64,000 nt of DNA from Arthrobacter sp. Leaf234 (GCF_001422665.1 NZ_LMLU01000006.1:238491-302490); one strand, 5' to 3'. Shown: positions 45,858 through 55,741, numbered from the stretch's first letter. Notes: generated from the letters alone by a model not told the origin. Translations and numbers: made by a program.

Positions 45858-45881
45858 CTCTACCCTTACGTTAGGGTTGAG
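45858..45881. promoter_or_regulatory. MerR-type operator dyad
   Basis: CTC-T-ACCCT-TACGTT-AGGGT-T-GAG, symmetric about 45869.5. On the minus strand TAGAGT forms a -10 box at its downstream edge with a TGACGT-like -35 about 20 bp upstream: the overlong spacer typical of MerR-controlled promoters. It is also within 140 bp of the SulP start on the other strand. Confidence 0.65.
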
Positions 45882-45997
45882 TACGTCACCCCTGTACAGC
45901 GCGGTACAGATTCCCCTGCCCGTCGCCCCCGTACGCCATGAAACCGCGACACCGCATCAGACCGCGACGGCCACCGGCACTCCAAGGAACCCCTGCC

Positions 45998-47521
45998 ATG
46001 CACGCAGCTGCACACACCGCGCCGCCCGGGCTCACGCCCGCCGAACGGCAATCCGTCGTCCGCACCCTGAAGACTCCCCGCCTCCTGAAGACCGAGGTCC
46101 TCGCGGGTCTCGTCGTCGCCCTCGCACTGATCCCGGAAGCCATCGCGTTCTCGATCATCGCGGGCGTGGACCCGCGCCTCGGACTGTTCGCCTCCTTCAC
46201 CATGGCGGTGTCGATCGCCTTCCTCGGTGGCCGCCCGGCCATGATCTCGGCCGCGACCGGCGCCGTCGCCCTCGTCATCGCCCCTCTGGTGGCCAGCCAC
46301 GGCGTGGACTACTTCATCGCGGCCGTCATCCTCGGCGGCGCCTTCCAGGTCCTCCTCGGTCTCGCCGGTGTCGCGAAGCTCATGCGCTTCATCCCCCGCT
46401 CGGTCATGGTCGGGTTCGTGAACGCCCTGGCCATCCTGATCTTCATGTCCCAGGTGCCCGAACTCCTCGGTGTCCCCTTCCTCGTCTACCCCATGGTCGC
46501 GGTCGGCCTGCTGATCGTCTTCGGTCTCCCCCGACTGACCTCCGTCGTCCCGGCGCCGCTCGTGGCGATCGTCGTCCTGACCGTCTTCGCGGTCCTCGCC
46601 GATGCCCTGGTCCCCACGGTCGGGGACAAGGGCGAACTTCCCGAGAGCCTTCCGTCCCTGTTCTTCCCGAACGTCCCGCTGAACCTCGAGACGCTGCAGA
46701 TCATCGCCCCGTTCGCCCTCGCGCTGGCAGCCGTCGGACTCCTCGAATCCCTGATGACGGCGAAACTCGTCGACGACATCACCGACACCCGGTCGAACAA
46801 GACCCGCGAATCCTGGGGGCAGGGCGCGGCGAACATCATCACCGGGTTCTTCGGCGGCATGGGCGGCTGCGCGATGATAGGCCAGACCATGATCAACGTG
46901 AAGGCCTCCGGCGCCCGGACCCGCATCTCCACCTTCCTCGCCGGCACCTTCCTGCTGATCCTCGTCGTCGCGCTCGGCGACATCGTCGCCCTCATCCCCA
47001 TGGCGGCCCTCGTCGCGGTGATGATCTTCGTCTCCATCGCCACCTTCGACTGGCACAGCATCCGGCCGACCACCCTCAAGCGCATGCCCAAGAGCGAGAC
47101 CACCGTCATGCTCGCCACCGTCATCGTCACCGTGTGGACGCACAACCTCGCCATCGGCGTCGGCGTCGGCGTCCTCGTCGCGATGGTGGCGTTCGCCCGG
47201 AGGGTCGCCCACTTCGTCACCGTCGAGCGCACCGAAGACACCGGGAACGGGCAGCGCCACGCCACCTACACCGTGAACGGCGAACTGTTCTTCGCATCCT
47301 CCAACGACCTCTACACCCAGTTCGAATACGCCACCGACCCGCACCGGGTCACCATCGACCTGCACGGCTCCCACCTCTGGGACGCCTCCACCATCGGCGC
47401 CCTCGACGCCATCCAGGAGAAGTACCGCAGCCACGGCACCGAGGTGAAGATCGTCGGACTCAACGACGCCTCCGCCATGATGCGCGAACGCCTCGGCGGG
47501 AAGCTCGGCGCCGGACACTGA
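45998..47521 (+). CDS. SulP-family anion transporter with STAS domain
   Basis: 507 residues. Membrane part with about 10-12 segments: LLKTEVLAGLVVALALIPEA (family start), FASFTMAVSIAFLGGRPAM, ISAATGAVALVIAPLV, GGAFQVLLGLAGVAKLMRFI, SVMVGFVNALAILIFMSQ, and the GGMGGCAMIGQTMINVKASG loop (in parts GGMGGCAMIGQ and TMINVK) typical of SulP. C-terminal STAS domain from about 415 (TYTVNGELFFASSNDLYTQF, IDLHGSHLWDASTIGALDAI). Likely substrates are sulfate, bicarbonate or other anions; not predictable. ATG 45998 chosen, with AAGGA about 10 nt upstream. Codon third positions are almost all C, slightly more extreme than in neighbours. Confidence 0.93.
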   Translation: MHAAAHTAPPGLTPAERQSVVRTLKTPRLLKTEVLAGLVVALALIPEAIAFSIIAGVDPRLGLFASFTMAVSIAFLGGRPAMISAATGAVALVIAPLVASHGVDYFIAAVILGGAFQVLLGLAGVAKLMRFIPRSVMVGFVNALAILIFMSQVPELLGVPFLVYPMVAVGLLIVFGLPRLTSVVPAPLVAIVVLTVFAVLADALVPTVGDKGELPESLPSLFFPNVPLNLETLQIIAPFALALAAVGLLESLMTAKLVDDITDTRSNKTRESWGQGAANIITGFFGGMGGCAMIGQTMINVKASGARTRISTFLAGTFLLILVVALGDIVALIPMAALVAVMIFVSIATFDWHSIRPTTLKRMPKSETTVMLATVIVTVWTHNLAIGVGVGVLVAMVAFARRVAHFVTVERTEDTGNGQRHATYTVNGELFFASSNDLYTQFEYATDPHRVTIDLHGSHLWDASTIGALDAIQEKYRSHGTEVKIVGLNDASAMMRERLGGKLGAGH

Positions 47522-47565
47522 TCAACCCGGCACGTGACCCGCGACGGGTAGGGAACAATGGAGGG

Positions 47566-50190
47566 ATGGCCGATACCACCCAGGGCACAGACACGCCCTC
47601 TCCCCAGCCCGTTTCCGTTCCCGACAAGCCCGCGCTGGAGGGCCTCGAGGAGAGGCTGTCCCGCCAGTGGCGCGAGGACGGCACCTACACCTTCGACCGC
47701 GACACGACCCGCGAGAGTGTCTACTCGATCGACACCCCTCCGCCCACCGCCTCGGGTTCGCTCCATGTGGGCCACATGTTCTCCTACACGCAGACCGACG
47801 TCATGGCGCGGTTCAAGCGGATGAACGGCGCCAACGTGTTCTACCCGATGGGCTGGGACGACAACGGGCTGCCGACGGAACGCCGCGTGCAGAACTACTA
47901 CGGTGTACGGTGCGACCCGTCGGTGGCCTACGACGCCGGCTACCGCCCACCCGCGGAGCCCGCGAAGAACCAGCGCGACTTCGACGCGGTCTCCCGCCGC
48001 ACCTTCATCGAGCTGTGCGAGGAACTGGCCGTCGAGGACGAGAAGGTCTTCGAGAACCTCTTCAGCACGCTCGGGCTCTCGGTCGACTGGGACCTCACCT
48101 ACCGGACCATCGACGACACCTCGCGGTCCGTGTCCCAGCGGGCCTTCCTCGACAACCTCGCAGCCGGCGACGCCTACCTCGCAGAAGCACCGACGCTCTG
48201 GGACGTGACCTTCCGGACCGCCGTCGCGCAGGCCGAACTCGAGGACCGCGAGCAGCCCGGCGCCTACCACCGCATCGCGTTCCACGCGCCCGACGGCAGG
48301 CAGGTGCACATCGAGACCACGCGTCCCGAGCTCCTGCCGGCCTGTGTGGCCCTGGTGGCGCATCCCGACGACGAGCGCTACAAGCCCCTCTTCGGCACCA
48401 CGGTGACCTCTCCCCTGTTCGACGTCGAGGTGGAGATCAAGGCGCACCCGCTCGCGAAGCCGGACAAGGGCAGCGGTATCGCCATGATCTGTACGTTCGG
48501 CGACCTCACCGATGTCACCTGGTGGCGCGAGCTGCAGCTCCCCACGCGCGCCGTCGTCGGCCGTGATGGCCGCATCCGGACCGAGACGCCGGAGTGGATC
48601 GCCACCGGGCGTGCGCGCGAGAACTACGCGCAGGTGGCCGGCAAGACCATCTTCAGCGCGAAGGAAGCCGTGGTCGGCATGCTCCGCGAGAGCGGGGACC
48701 TCGACGGCGAACCCACGAAGATCACCCACCCCGTGAACTTCTACGAGAAGGGCGACAAGCCGCTCGAGGTCGTCACGAGCCGCCAGTGGTACATCCGCAA
48801 CGGCGGCCGCGACGCCGGCAAGCGCGAGGCGCTCATCCAGCGCGGGCGGGAGATCGAATTCCATCCCTCGTTCATGCGCTCGCGCTACGAGAACTGGATC
48901 GAGGGTCTGAACGGCGACTGGCTCGTCTCCCGCCAGCGGTTCTTCGGCGTGCCCGTACCCGTCTGGTACCGCCTCGATGCCGACGGTGAACCCGAGTACG
49001 ACGCCCCGATCGTGCCGGCCATGAACATGCTGCCCGTGGACCCGGCGGCCGAGCCCGCGCCCGGCTTCGACGAGTCGGCGCGGAACCAGCCGAACGGCTT
49101 CACCGGTGACCTCGACGTGCTCGACACCTGGGCCACCTCGTCGCTCACGCCGCAGATCGTCGGCGGGTGGGCGCGCGACGAGGACCTGTTCGCCAAGGTC
49201 TTCCCGTTCGACCTCCGCCCGCAGGGACACGACATCATCCGTACCTGGCTGTTCTCGACCGCCGTCCGTGCGGACGCCCTCCAGGACTCGGTGCCCTGGA
49301 AGCACGCCGCGCTCTCCGGCTGGATCCTCGACCCGGACCGCAAGAAGATGTCCAAGTCCAAGGGCAACGTGGTGGTACCGACCGACGTCCTCGAGCAGTT
49401 CGGGGCGGACGCCGTCCGTTACTGGGCTGCGTCAGCGAAGCTCGGTGCCGACACCGCGTACGAGGTCAACCAGATGAAGATCGGCCGCCGGCTGGCGATC
49501 AAACTCCTCAACGCCTCGAAGTTCGTGCTGAACCTCGGCGTCACGGAGGCCTCGATCGGCGCTGGGTCCCTGGACCGCGTGTCCACCGCGCTCGACCAGT
49601 CGCTGCTGGCGCAGCTGCGGACGGTCACGGAGCAGGCCACCGCCGCCTTCGGGAAGTACGACTACGCCCGCGCGCTGCAGCTCACGGAGTCGTTCTTCTG
49701 GACGTTCACCGACGACTACGTCGAACTGGTCAAGGATCGCGCCTACGGCGACGCCGACGACGCCGGGACACAGTCCGTGCAGACCACCCTCGCGACGACC
49801 CTGGACGCTCTCCTCCGGCTCTTCGCGCCGTTCCTGCCCTTCGCGACGGAGGAGGTCTGGAGCTGGTGGCGCCAGGGTTCGGTGCACCGCGCGGCCTGGC
49901 CGTCCGCGGACGCCCTCGACGGTCTCCCGGCGTCGGCCGACCCTGCCGTCCTGACCTCCGTGGCCCTGGCCCTCGGAGGTATCCGGAAGGCGAAGTCCGA
50001 GGCGAAGGTGAAGCAGCGGACCGAGGTGGAGACCGCGGTGGTCACGGCCTCCGCCGCCCAGGTGGAGCAGGTCCGCGCAGGGCTGGCCGATCTGCTGGCC
50101 GCCGGCAACGCGAAGGACCTCCGGGTCACCGACGGCGAGGGGGCACTGACCGTGTCCGACGTCGAGCTGGTGCCGCAGCCGGCCGAATAG
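47566..50190 (+). CDS. valS: Valyl-tRNA synthetase
   Basis: 874 residues, class Ia synthetase. Seen: SIDTPPPTASGSLHVGHMFS (HIGH as HVGH), GWDDNGLPTERRVQNYYGV, the editing domain with IETTRPELLPACVALVAHP, SRQWYIRNGG, SRQRFFGVPVPVWY, LDTWATSSLTPQI, and KKMSKSKGN. C-terminal anticodon domain and a coiled-coil-like end. ATG 47566 used; another ATG at 47558 is out of frame. Unlike in many bacteria, folC does not follow it: folC is with ileS here. Confidence 0.96.
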   Translation: MADTTQGTDTPSPQPVSVPDKPALEGLEERLSRQWREDGTYTFDRDTTRESVYSIDTPPPTASGSLHVGHMFSYTQTDVMARFKRMNGANVFYPMGWDDNGLPTERRVQNYYGVRCDPSVAYDAGYRPPAEPAKNQRDFDAVSRRTFIELCEELAVEDEKVFENLFSTLGLSVDWDLTYRTIDDTSRSVSQRAFLDNLAAGDAYLAEAPTLWDVTFRTAVAQAELEDREQPGAYHRIAFHAPDGRQVHIETTRPELLPACVALVAHPDDERYKPLFGTTVTSPLFDVEVEIKAHPLAKPDKGSGIAMICTFGDLTDVTWWRELQLPTRAVVGRDGRIRTETPEWIATGRARENYAQVAGKTIFSAKEAVVGMLRESGDLDGEPTKITHPVNFYEKGDKPLEVVTSRQWYIRNGGRDAGKREALIQRGREIEFHPSFMRSRYENWIEGLNGDWLVSRQRFFGVPVPVWYRLDADGEPEYDAPIVPAMNMLPVDPAAEPAPGFDESARNQPNGFTGDLDVLDTWATSSLTPQIVGGWARDEDLFAKVFPFDLRPQGHDIIRTWLFSTAVRADALQDSVPWKHAALSGWILDPDRKKMSKSKGNVVVPTDVLEQFGADAVRYWAASAKLGADTAYEVNQMKIGRRLAIKLLNASKFVLNLGVTEASIGAGSLDRVSTALDQSLLAQLRTVTEQATAAFGKYDYARALQLTESFFWTFTDDYVELVKDRAYGDADDAGTQSVQTTLATTLDALLRLFAPFLPFATEEVWSWWRQGSVHRAAWPSADALDGLPASADPAVLTSVALALGGIRKAKSEAKVKQRTEVETAVVTASAAQVEQVRAGLADLLAAGNAKDLRVTDGEGALTVSDVELVPQPAE

Positions 50191-50201
50191 GCGCCCCGGA
50201 A

Positions 50202-50241
50202 CGGGAGAAGAGACCCGCTGTCGAGCGGGTCTCTTCTCCCG
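50202..50241. terminator. Bidirectional terminator between valS and the DsbA-like gene
   Basis: 18-bp perfect stem, CGGGAGAAGAGACCCGCT against AGCGGGTCTCTTCTCCCG, with a GTCG loop, between convergent genes. Confidence 0.85.
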
Positions 50242-50252
50242 GGCGGGACGGA

Positions 50253-50870
50253 TCAGTCGAACGAGGGGCTGGACGTGCGTGAGCGCTTGAGCTCGTAGAA
50301 CTCCGGGAACTCGGCCATCAGCAGCGCGCCGTCGAAAATCCGGCCGGCGGCCTCGCCCCGGGGGATCTTCGTCAGGACGGGCCCGAAGAAGGCGGTCCCG
50401 TTGAAGGCGACCACCGGCGTGCCCACCTCGTCGCCCACGCGGTCGATGCCGTCCTGGTGCGAGGCGCGCAGCTGGGTGTCGTACTCGTCCGTGTGGGCGT
50501 ACGCCGCGAGCTCCGCGGGCAGACCGACCTCGTCCAGCGATTCCCGGATCACGACGTCGAAGTCCTTGAGCTGCCCGATGTGGATGCGCGTGCCCATGGC
50601 GTCGTACAGCCTCTTGATGTACTCGTCGCCGTGGAGTTCCCGCGCCGCGATGATGACGCGCACCGGCCCCCACGCCTTCTGCATCATGGCCTGGTACTCC
50701 TCGGGGAGGTCACGACCCTCGTTGAGCACGGACAGGCTCATCACGTGCCAGTCGACCGTGATGTTCCGGACCTGCTCCACCTCTCCGATCCACCGGGAGG
50801 TGATCCACGCGAACGGGCACAGGGGGTCGAACCAGAAATCGGCCTTCTCTACGGTTACTGACTCGCTCAT
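50253..50870 (-). CDS. DsbA-family protein related to mycothiol-dependent nitroreductase
   Basis: 205 residues. Thioredoxin/DsbA fold with a helical insertion. N-terminal [21 protein letters not shown] holds the active-site position: only the first cysteine is present (C-P-F-A), where Rv2466c-type enzymes have C-x-x-C. The cis-Pro loop is [17 protein letters not shown]. Overall it follows the Rv2466c/FrnE-like pattern ([21 protein letters not shown]). A mono-cysteine site would favour mycothiol-mixed-disulfide (glutaredoxin-like) or transferase chemistry. ATG 50870 has AAGGAG upstream. Confidence 0.85.
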   Translation of the reverse strand: MSESVTVEKADFWFDPLCPFAWITSRWIGEVEQVRNITVDWHVMSLSVLNEGRDLPEEYQAMMQKAWGPVRVIIAARELHGDEYIKRLYDAMGTRIHIGQLKDFDVVIRESLDEVGLPAELAAYAHTDEYDTQLRASHQDGIDRVGDEVGTPVVAFNGTAFFGPVLTKIPRGEAAGRIFDGALLMAEFPEFYELKRSRTSSPSFD

Positions 50871-51080
50871 GCGGTTCTCCTTCGGTCGGGATCAAGGCCG
50901 TTGCCTTTTCTCGTGCAACCCGCCTTCCCCACTCCATATTCCGCGCGGATTGGTGCACCGCCGCCGAAGGCGGTTCAATGAAGGGACACGACCAGTCGAC
51001 GGTGCCTGGCGCTCTCCCTGCGTCGCCATCCGGCTGGATGACTCCGCGCCGGTGCGTCCGGCGCAGAAGAGGATACGGCT

Positions 51081-52610
51081 GTGCAGCACGACGGGACCGA
51101 CAATCACGACACCTGGCTCGAACGCGAGGCGCTGGCAGAGGCGATGATCCCGCTGATCGGGCAGCTCTACCGCAGGAACAACGTGGTGACGAGCATCCAC
51201 GGGCGCAGCCTCATCAACAAGTCGACCATGAACATCCTCAAGGCCCACCGGTTCGCCCGTCGGATCACCACCGAGGAACTCCGGCTCGAGGACACCGCTC
51301 CCCTGCTCCGACTGCTCGCGGACCTGGACCTCGGCGCCGCCGCGATCGACCTGGGCCGGCTGAGGCTCGCCTACGACCGGTCCGCCGCAGGCGGTGACAG
51401 CCGATCGCTGGAGCAGTTCGTCCGTACCGAGCTCGCGGACATCGTCGGACAGGGCGGCCGCGACGAGCGCACCAGCACCGACGTCGTGCTCTACGGCTTC
51501 GGCCGCATCGGCCGCCTCGTGGCGCGCCTGCTCATCGAGAAGGCCGGCGGCGGCCACGGATTGCGGCTGCGCGCCGTCGTCGTGCGCCGCGGATCCGATA
51601 ACGACCTCGCCAAGCGGGCGAGCCTCCTGCGCCGCGACTCGGTGCACGGCTCCTTCGAGGGCACGATCCAGGTGGACGAGACCGCGAACACCATCACGGC
51701 CAACGGCATCAGGATCCAGGTCATCTACTCCGACGATCCCGCCTCGATCGACTACACCGCGTACGGGATCTCCGACGCCCTCGTGGTCGACAACACCGGC
51801 CGGTGGCGCGACGCCGACGGCCTCTCCCAGCACCTGCGCAGCACCGGGGTCGCGAAGGTCCTTTTGACCGCGCCCGGCAAGGGGGACCTCAAGAACATCG
51901 TGCACGGCATCAACCACGCAGCGATCGGCAAGGAGGACCGCATCATCACCGCGGCCTCCTGCACCACCAACGCCATCACCCCGGTGCTGAAGGCCATCAA
52001 CGACCGCTTCGGGGTGGTCCACGGACACGTCGAGACCGTCCACTCCTTCACCAACGACCAGAACCTCATCGACAATTTCCACCGCGGTGACCGCCGCGGG
52101 CGCTCGGCCGCGCTGAACATGGTGCTGACCGAGACCGGTGCGGCGACGGCTGTGGCGAAGGCCCTGCCGGAACTGGCCGGGAAGCTCACCGGCAGCTCCA
52201 TCCGCGTACCCACTCCCGACGTGTCCATCGCCATCCTCAACCTGACACTGGAGCGAGCGACCACCAAGGAGGAGGCGAACACCTATCTGCGCGAGATGTC
52301 CCTGCACTCGGACATGCGCAAGCAGGTCGACTACATCGACAGTCCGGAGGTCGTGTCCACCGACTTCGTCGGCTCGCGGCGGGCGGGCATCGTCGACGGT
52401 CTCGCCACGATCGCCGACGGCACCTACCTGGTCCTCTACGTCTGGTACGACAACGAGTTCGGCTACAGCTGCCAGGTGGTCAGGGTCATGGAGGAGATGG
52501 CAGGGGTCCACCCGCCGTCCTACCCCGCGGCAGACGTGGTGCCGGGTGCGGACACGGGCGACGACGCTCCCGATTTCCCTGGTACGGCTGCGGTGACCGC
52601 CGACGCCTGA
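51081..52610 (+). CDS. gap: Glyceraldehyde-3-phosphate dehydrogenase, long form
   Basis: 509 residues, about 170 more than ordinary GAPDH. Residues 1-~125 are a helical N-terminal extension (EREALAEAMIPLIGQLYRRNN, STMNILKAHRFARRIT). From ~130 the NAD domain starts, YGFGRIGRLVARLL, followed by ITAASCTTNAITPVLK with the catalytic Cys, HSFTNDQNLIDNFHRGD, and WYDNEFGYSCQVVR. The same long form occurs in corynebacterial GapB, which works in the gluconeogenic direction. NADP use cannot be decided by eye. GTG 51081 has AGAGGA upstream. A strong terminator follows. Confidence 0.93.
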   Translation: MQHDGTDNHDTWLEREALAEAMIPLIGQLYRRNNVVTSIHGRSLINKSTMNILKAHRFARRITTEELRLEDTAPLLRLLADLDLGAAAIDLGRLRLAYDRSAAGGDSRSLEQFVRTELADIVGQGGRDERTSTDVVLYGFGRIGRLVARLLIEKAGGGHGLRLRAVVVRRGSDNDLAKRASLLRRDSVHGSFEGTIQVDETANTITANGIRIQVIYSDDPASIDYTAYGISDALVVDNTGRWRDADGLSQHLRSTGVAKVLLTAPGKGDLKNIVHGINHAAIGKEDRIITAASCTTNAITPVLKAINDRFGVVHGHVETVHSFTNDQNLIDNFHRGDRRGRSAALNMVLTETGAATAVAKALPELAGKLTGSSIRVPTPDVSIAILNLTLERATTKEEANTYLREMSLHSDMRKQVDYIDSPEVVSTDFVGSRRAGIVDGLATIADGTYLVLYVWYDNEFGYSCQVVRVMEEMAGVHPPSYPAADVVPGADTGDDAPDFPGTAAVTADA

Positions 52611-52630
52611 GTGCCGCGCGGAGCGAACGC

Positions 52631-52664
52631 ACGAAGGGCCCGACCATCAGGTCGGGCCCTTCGT
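52631..52664. terminator. Terminator between convergent gap and clpX
   Basis: 15-bp perfect stem ACGAAGGGCCCGACC / GGTCGGGCCCTTCGT with a 4-nt loop and short TTG tail. Confidence 0.85.
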
Positions 52665-52678
52665 TGCGCGAGGAGGAA

Positions 52679-53971
52679 TCAGGCGGACTTATTCCGCCGC
52701 TTGGCCACGACCTCGTGGGAGATGAGTGTCGGCTCGGCGCGCTTGGCGACGACGTCGTCCGTGATCACGACGGTCGCGATGTCCTCGCGGCTAGGGAGGT
52801 CGAACATCACGGGCAGGAGGACCTCCTCCATGATGGCGCGCAGACCGCGCGCACCGGTCCCGCGATCGAGCGCCAGATCGGCGATGGCCTCGAGCGCCTT
52901 GGGCTCGAACGCCAGTTCGACGCCGTCGAGCAGGAACATCTTCTGGTACTGCTTCATGAGCGCGTTCTTCGGCTCGGTGAGGATCTGCATGAGCGCCGGC
53001 CGGTCGAGATGGGTCACCGTGGTGATGACCGGCAGGCGACCGATGAACTCGGGGATCAGCCCGAACTTCAGCAGGTCCTCCGGCATCACGTCCCCGTAGC
53101 TGGCCTCCTCGTTCTTGAGGGAGCTCAGCGGAGCACCGAAGCCGATGCCCTTCCGCCCGGCACGCGATCCGATGATCTCCTCCAGTCCGGCGAAGGCGCC
53201 GGCGACGATGAACAGGACGTTCGTCGTGTCGATCTGGATGAACTCCTGGTGCGGGTGCTTCCGGCCACCCTGCGGGGGCACCGACGCCACCGTCCCCTCG
53301 AGGATCTTGAGGAGAGCCTGCTGCACGCCCTCACCGGAGACGTCCCGGGTGATCGAGGGGTTCTCGCTCTTCCGAGAGATCTTGTCGATCTCATCGATGT
53401 AGATGATGCCCTGCTCGGCCTTCTTGACGTCGTAGTCGGCAGCCTGGATGAGCTTGAGGAGGATGTTCTCGACATCCTCACCCACGTAGCCGGCCTCCGT
53501 CAGCGCCGTCGCGTCGGCGACCGCGAACGGGACGTTGAGGCGGCGGGCAAGGGTCTGGGCGAGATAGGTCTTGCCGCAGCCCGTGGGGCCGATCAGGAGG
53601 ATGTTGGACTTCGCGATCTCGACGTCCTCGGCCTCGGCCGCATCGGCGAGGGTGCCGGCCGCACGCGGGCCGCTGCCCGACTGGATGCGCTTGTAGTGGT
53701 TGTACACGGCGACGGCGAGGGAGCGCTTAGCGGGCTCCTGCCCGACGACGTACTCCTGCAGGAAGTCGAAGATCTCCCGCGGCTTGGGGAGCTCGAAGGT
53801 CCCGAGGTCGGCCACCTCGGAGAGCTCCTCCTCGATGATCTCGTTGCAGAGGTCGATGCACTCGTCGCAGATGTACACGCCGGGGCCGGCGATGAGCTTG
53901 CGTACCTGCTTCTGGCTCTTCCCGCAGAAGGAGCACTTGAGCAGATCGGTGCTCTCACCAATGCGAGCCAT
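52679..53971 (-). CDS. clpX: ATP-dependent protease ATP-binding subunit ClpX
   Basis: 430 residues. AAA+ unfoldase that feeds substrates to ClpP. N-terminal zinc-binding domain [11 protein letters not shown]...[10 protein letters not shown] (C4), Walker [19 protein letters not shown], Walker [12 protein letters not shown], the pore loop [22 protein letters not shown], and the ClpP-docking IGF loop seen as KGIGFGAPL. Located downstream of clpP1-clpP2 on the same strand but separated by a terminator (54043-54078), so it likely has its own promoter. Confidence 0.97.
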   Translation of the reverse strand: MARIGESTDLLKCSFCGKSQKQVRKLIAGPGVYICDECIDLCNEIIEEELSEVADLGTFELPKPREIFDFLQEYVVGQEPAKRSLAVAVYNHYKRIQSGSGPRAAGTLADAAEAEDVEIAKSNILLIGPTGCGKTYLAQTLARRLNVPFAVADATALTEAGYVGEDVENILLKLIQAADYDVKKAEQGIIYIDEIDKISRKSENPSITRDVSGEGVQQALLKILEGTVASVPPQGGRKHPHQEFIQIDTTNVLFIVAGAFAGLEEIIGSRAGRKGIGFGAPLSSLKNEEASYGDVMPEDLLKFGLIPEFIGRLPVITTVTHLDRPALMQILTEPKNALMKQYQKMFLLDGVELAFEPKALEAIADLALDRGTGARGLRAIMEEVLLPVMFDLPSREDIATVVITDDVVAKRAEPTLISHEVVAKRRNKSA

Positions 53972-54042
53972 GGTTCAATCCCCTTAGGTATTACGCGATT
54001 GCTACCACCACTCTAGGCCACATGCCTGTGGTAGCCGGTATC

Positions 54043-54078
54043 AAAATGCCCGTGGTGCCGTTCGGCGCCACGGGCATT
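54043..54078 (-). terminator. Rho-independent terminator of clpP1-clpP2
   Basis: AATGCCCGTGG / CCACGGGCATT hairpin (54045-54078) with a partly paired loop, ending in TTTT on the minus strand, between clpP2 and clpX. Confidence 0.8.
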
Positions 54079-54147
54079 CTGATCGTCCTGGCCGGGACCC
54101 GGACGCTTCGACCGGCTGCCCTCAGGACCGCCGGACGGACGCCCGGA

Positions 54148-54822
54148 TCACGGGGTGTTGATCTTCGGCGGCGTGATCTTCCGCGAGTTGAGGACCTCGT
54201 CCACCAGGCCGTACGCGACGGCGTCGGCGGCGGTGAGGATCTTGTCGCGCTCGATGTCGAGGTTCACCTGCTCGGGCGTACGGCCCGAGTGCAGGGCGAG
54301 GGTGTCCTCGAGCCAGGTCCGCATGCGCATGACCTCGTTGGCCTGGATCTCGAGGTCGGAGGCCTGCCCACCCTGACCGCCGGACAGGGCCGGCTGGTGG
54401 ATCAGCACGCGGGCGTTGGGCAGGGCGAGACGCTTGCCGGGCGCCCCCGCGGCCAGCAGGACAGCCGCGGCGCTGGCCGCCTGGCCGAGGCAGACCGTCT
54501 GCACCTCGGGGCGGATGAACTGCATGGTGTCGTAGATCGCCGTCATCGCGGTGAAGGAGCCACCGGGCGAGTTGATGTACAGCGTGATGTCGCGCTCGGG
54601 GTCCGTGGACTCGAGGACGAGCAGCTGCGCCATGACGTCGTCGGCCGATGCGTCATCGACCTGCGTCCCGAGGAAGATGATGCGGTCCTCGAAGAGCTTG
54701 GTGTACGGGTCCTGGCGCTTGAAACCGTAGGGCGTGCGCTCTTCGAACTGGGGGAGGATGTAGCGGCTGGTCGGCAGGTTCTGCGCCGTGGATCCCGCTG
54801 CTGCCTGGAATTCGTGGTTCAT
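54148..54822 (-). CDS. clpP2: ClpP protease, second subunit (ClpP2)
   Basis: 224 residues. Ser protease subunit; nucleophile in [15 protein letters not shown], His in [11 protein letters not shown], Asp in [33 protein letters not shown] matches the family. The N-terminus is longer than in ClpP1 (about 30 residues before [13 protein letters not shown]). ATG 54822 with AGGAG upstream. In actinobacteria ClpP1 and ClpP2 form a mixed double ring, with ClpP2 docking ClpX/ClpC. Confidence 0.95.
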   Translation of the reverse strand: MNHEFQAAAGSTAQNLPTSRYILPQFEERTPYGFKRQDPYTKLFEDRIIFLGTQVDDASADDVMAQLLVLESTDPERDITLYINSPGGSFTAMTAIYDTMQFIRPEVQTVCLGQAASAAAVLLAAGAPGKRLALPNARVLIHQPALSGGQGGQASDLEIQANEVMRMRTWLEDTLALHSGRTPEQVNLDIERDKILTAADAVAYGLVDEVLNSRKITPPKINTP

Positions 54823-54863
54823 GGTGTCTCCTGTAGGACGACGGGTGGAGGGCTGGGAGCGGA

Positions 54864-55490
54864 CTACGCGGTCTGCTCGGTGCCGCCGCCGCCGGCGACG
54901 GAGCCCGAGTGCGCGGAGATGTGGTCGAAGAAGCCGTACTCGAGGGCTTCCTGGGCCGTGAACCACTTGTCGCGGTCGTTGTCCTTGAGGATCGTCTCGA
55001 CGGTCTGGCCCGTCTGCTCTGCCGTCAGCTCGGCCATGACGCGCTTCATGTGCAGGATCAGCTCGGCCTGGATCCGGATGTCCGTCGCCGTTCCGCCGAT
55101 GCCGCCGGACGGCTGGTGCATCAGGATCCGGGCGTGGGGGGTCGCGTACCGCTTGCCCTTGGTGCCCGAGGACAGGAGGAACTGTCCCATGGAGGCCGCG
55201 AGACCCGTCGCGACGGTGACGACGTCGTTCGGGATGAACTGCATGGTGTCGTAGATCGCCATGCCCGCGGTCACCGATCCACCCGGTGAGTTGATGTAGA
55301 GGAAGATGTCACGCTCGGGATCCTCCGCCGACAGCAGGAGCAGCTGCGAGCAGATGGCGTTCGCGTTGTCGTCGCGGACCTCGGAACCGAGCCAGATGAT
55401 GCGCTCCTTGAGGAGCCGCGTGTAGATGTACTCGTCACGGCCGCCCATCTCGGGACCAGCCATGCTCGGGATACTTGGTTCGGTTGCCAT
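54864..55490 (-). CDS. clpP1: ClpP protease, first subunit (ClpP1)
   Basis: 208 residues. Ser in [15 protein letters not shown], His in [10 protein letters not shown], Asp in [34 protein letters not shown] is diagnostic. First gene of the clpP1-clpP2 operon, 41 nt before clpP2. A TAGTGT -10 box (55563-55558) and a candidate ClgR site lie upstream. Confidence 0.96.
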   Translation of the reverse strand: MATEPSIPSMAGPEMGGRDEYIYTRLLKERIIWLGSEVRDDNANAICSQLLLLSAEDPERDIFLYINSPGGSVTAGMAIYDTMQFIPNDVVTVATGLAASMGQFLLSSGTKGKRYATPHARILMHQPSGGIGGTATDIRIQAELILHMKRVMAELTAEQTGQTVETILKDNDRDKWFTAQEALEYGFFDHISAHSGSVAGGGGTEQTA

Positions 55491-55557
55491 GTGGTTGACC
55501 TCTCACTCTGGCGGGCCGCTGCCTCGTCGGCCGACCCGTCCGTTTGTCTCTCCTTGG

Positions 55558-55618
55558 ACACTAACCCGCTGCGGCGACGAATTGCTCCCGCTCCGTGAAC
55601 TGTTCGCTGACGGCGCAC
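55558..55618 (-). promoter_or_regulatory. clpP1P2 promoter with candidate ClgR site
   Basis: On the minus strand TAGTGT (55563-55558) is a -10 box lacking a good -35 (AGCAAT at 17 bp). Upstream lies GTTCGC (55602-55607), 5-nt spacer, GCGCAC (55613-55618), an imperfect dyad like the GTTCGC-N5-GCG sites bound by the activator ClgR in other actinobacteria. A weak -35 with an upstream site fits activation. Confidence 0.5.
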
Positions 55619-55741
55619 GGTCGCGCAACCGAGCCCCGGCAGGCGTTCGCCCAGGGCCTCCGTCCGCTCGCCGAGGGCTTAAGCACATCAGCGGTGCCGC
55701 TGCCCTGGGGCTGCGACACCGCTGACGGTCGTGCGTGGCTA

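Noticed and set aside
45814..47560. Long N-terminal extension of the valS frame across the SulP gene
   Set aside because: The stretch is an out-of-frame shadow of SulP; valS starts at the ATG at 47566 with normal family sequence.
54001..54035. GCTACCAC / GTGGTAGC inverted repeat upstream of clpX
   Set aside because: The 19-nt spacing and position in the clpX leader could be an operator, but no promoter could be aligned with it and it adjoins the clpP terminator; too weak to call.
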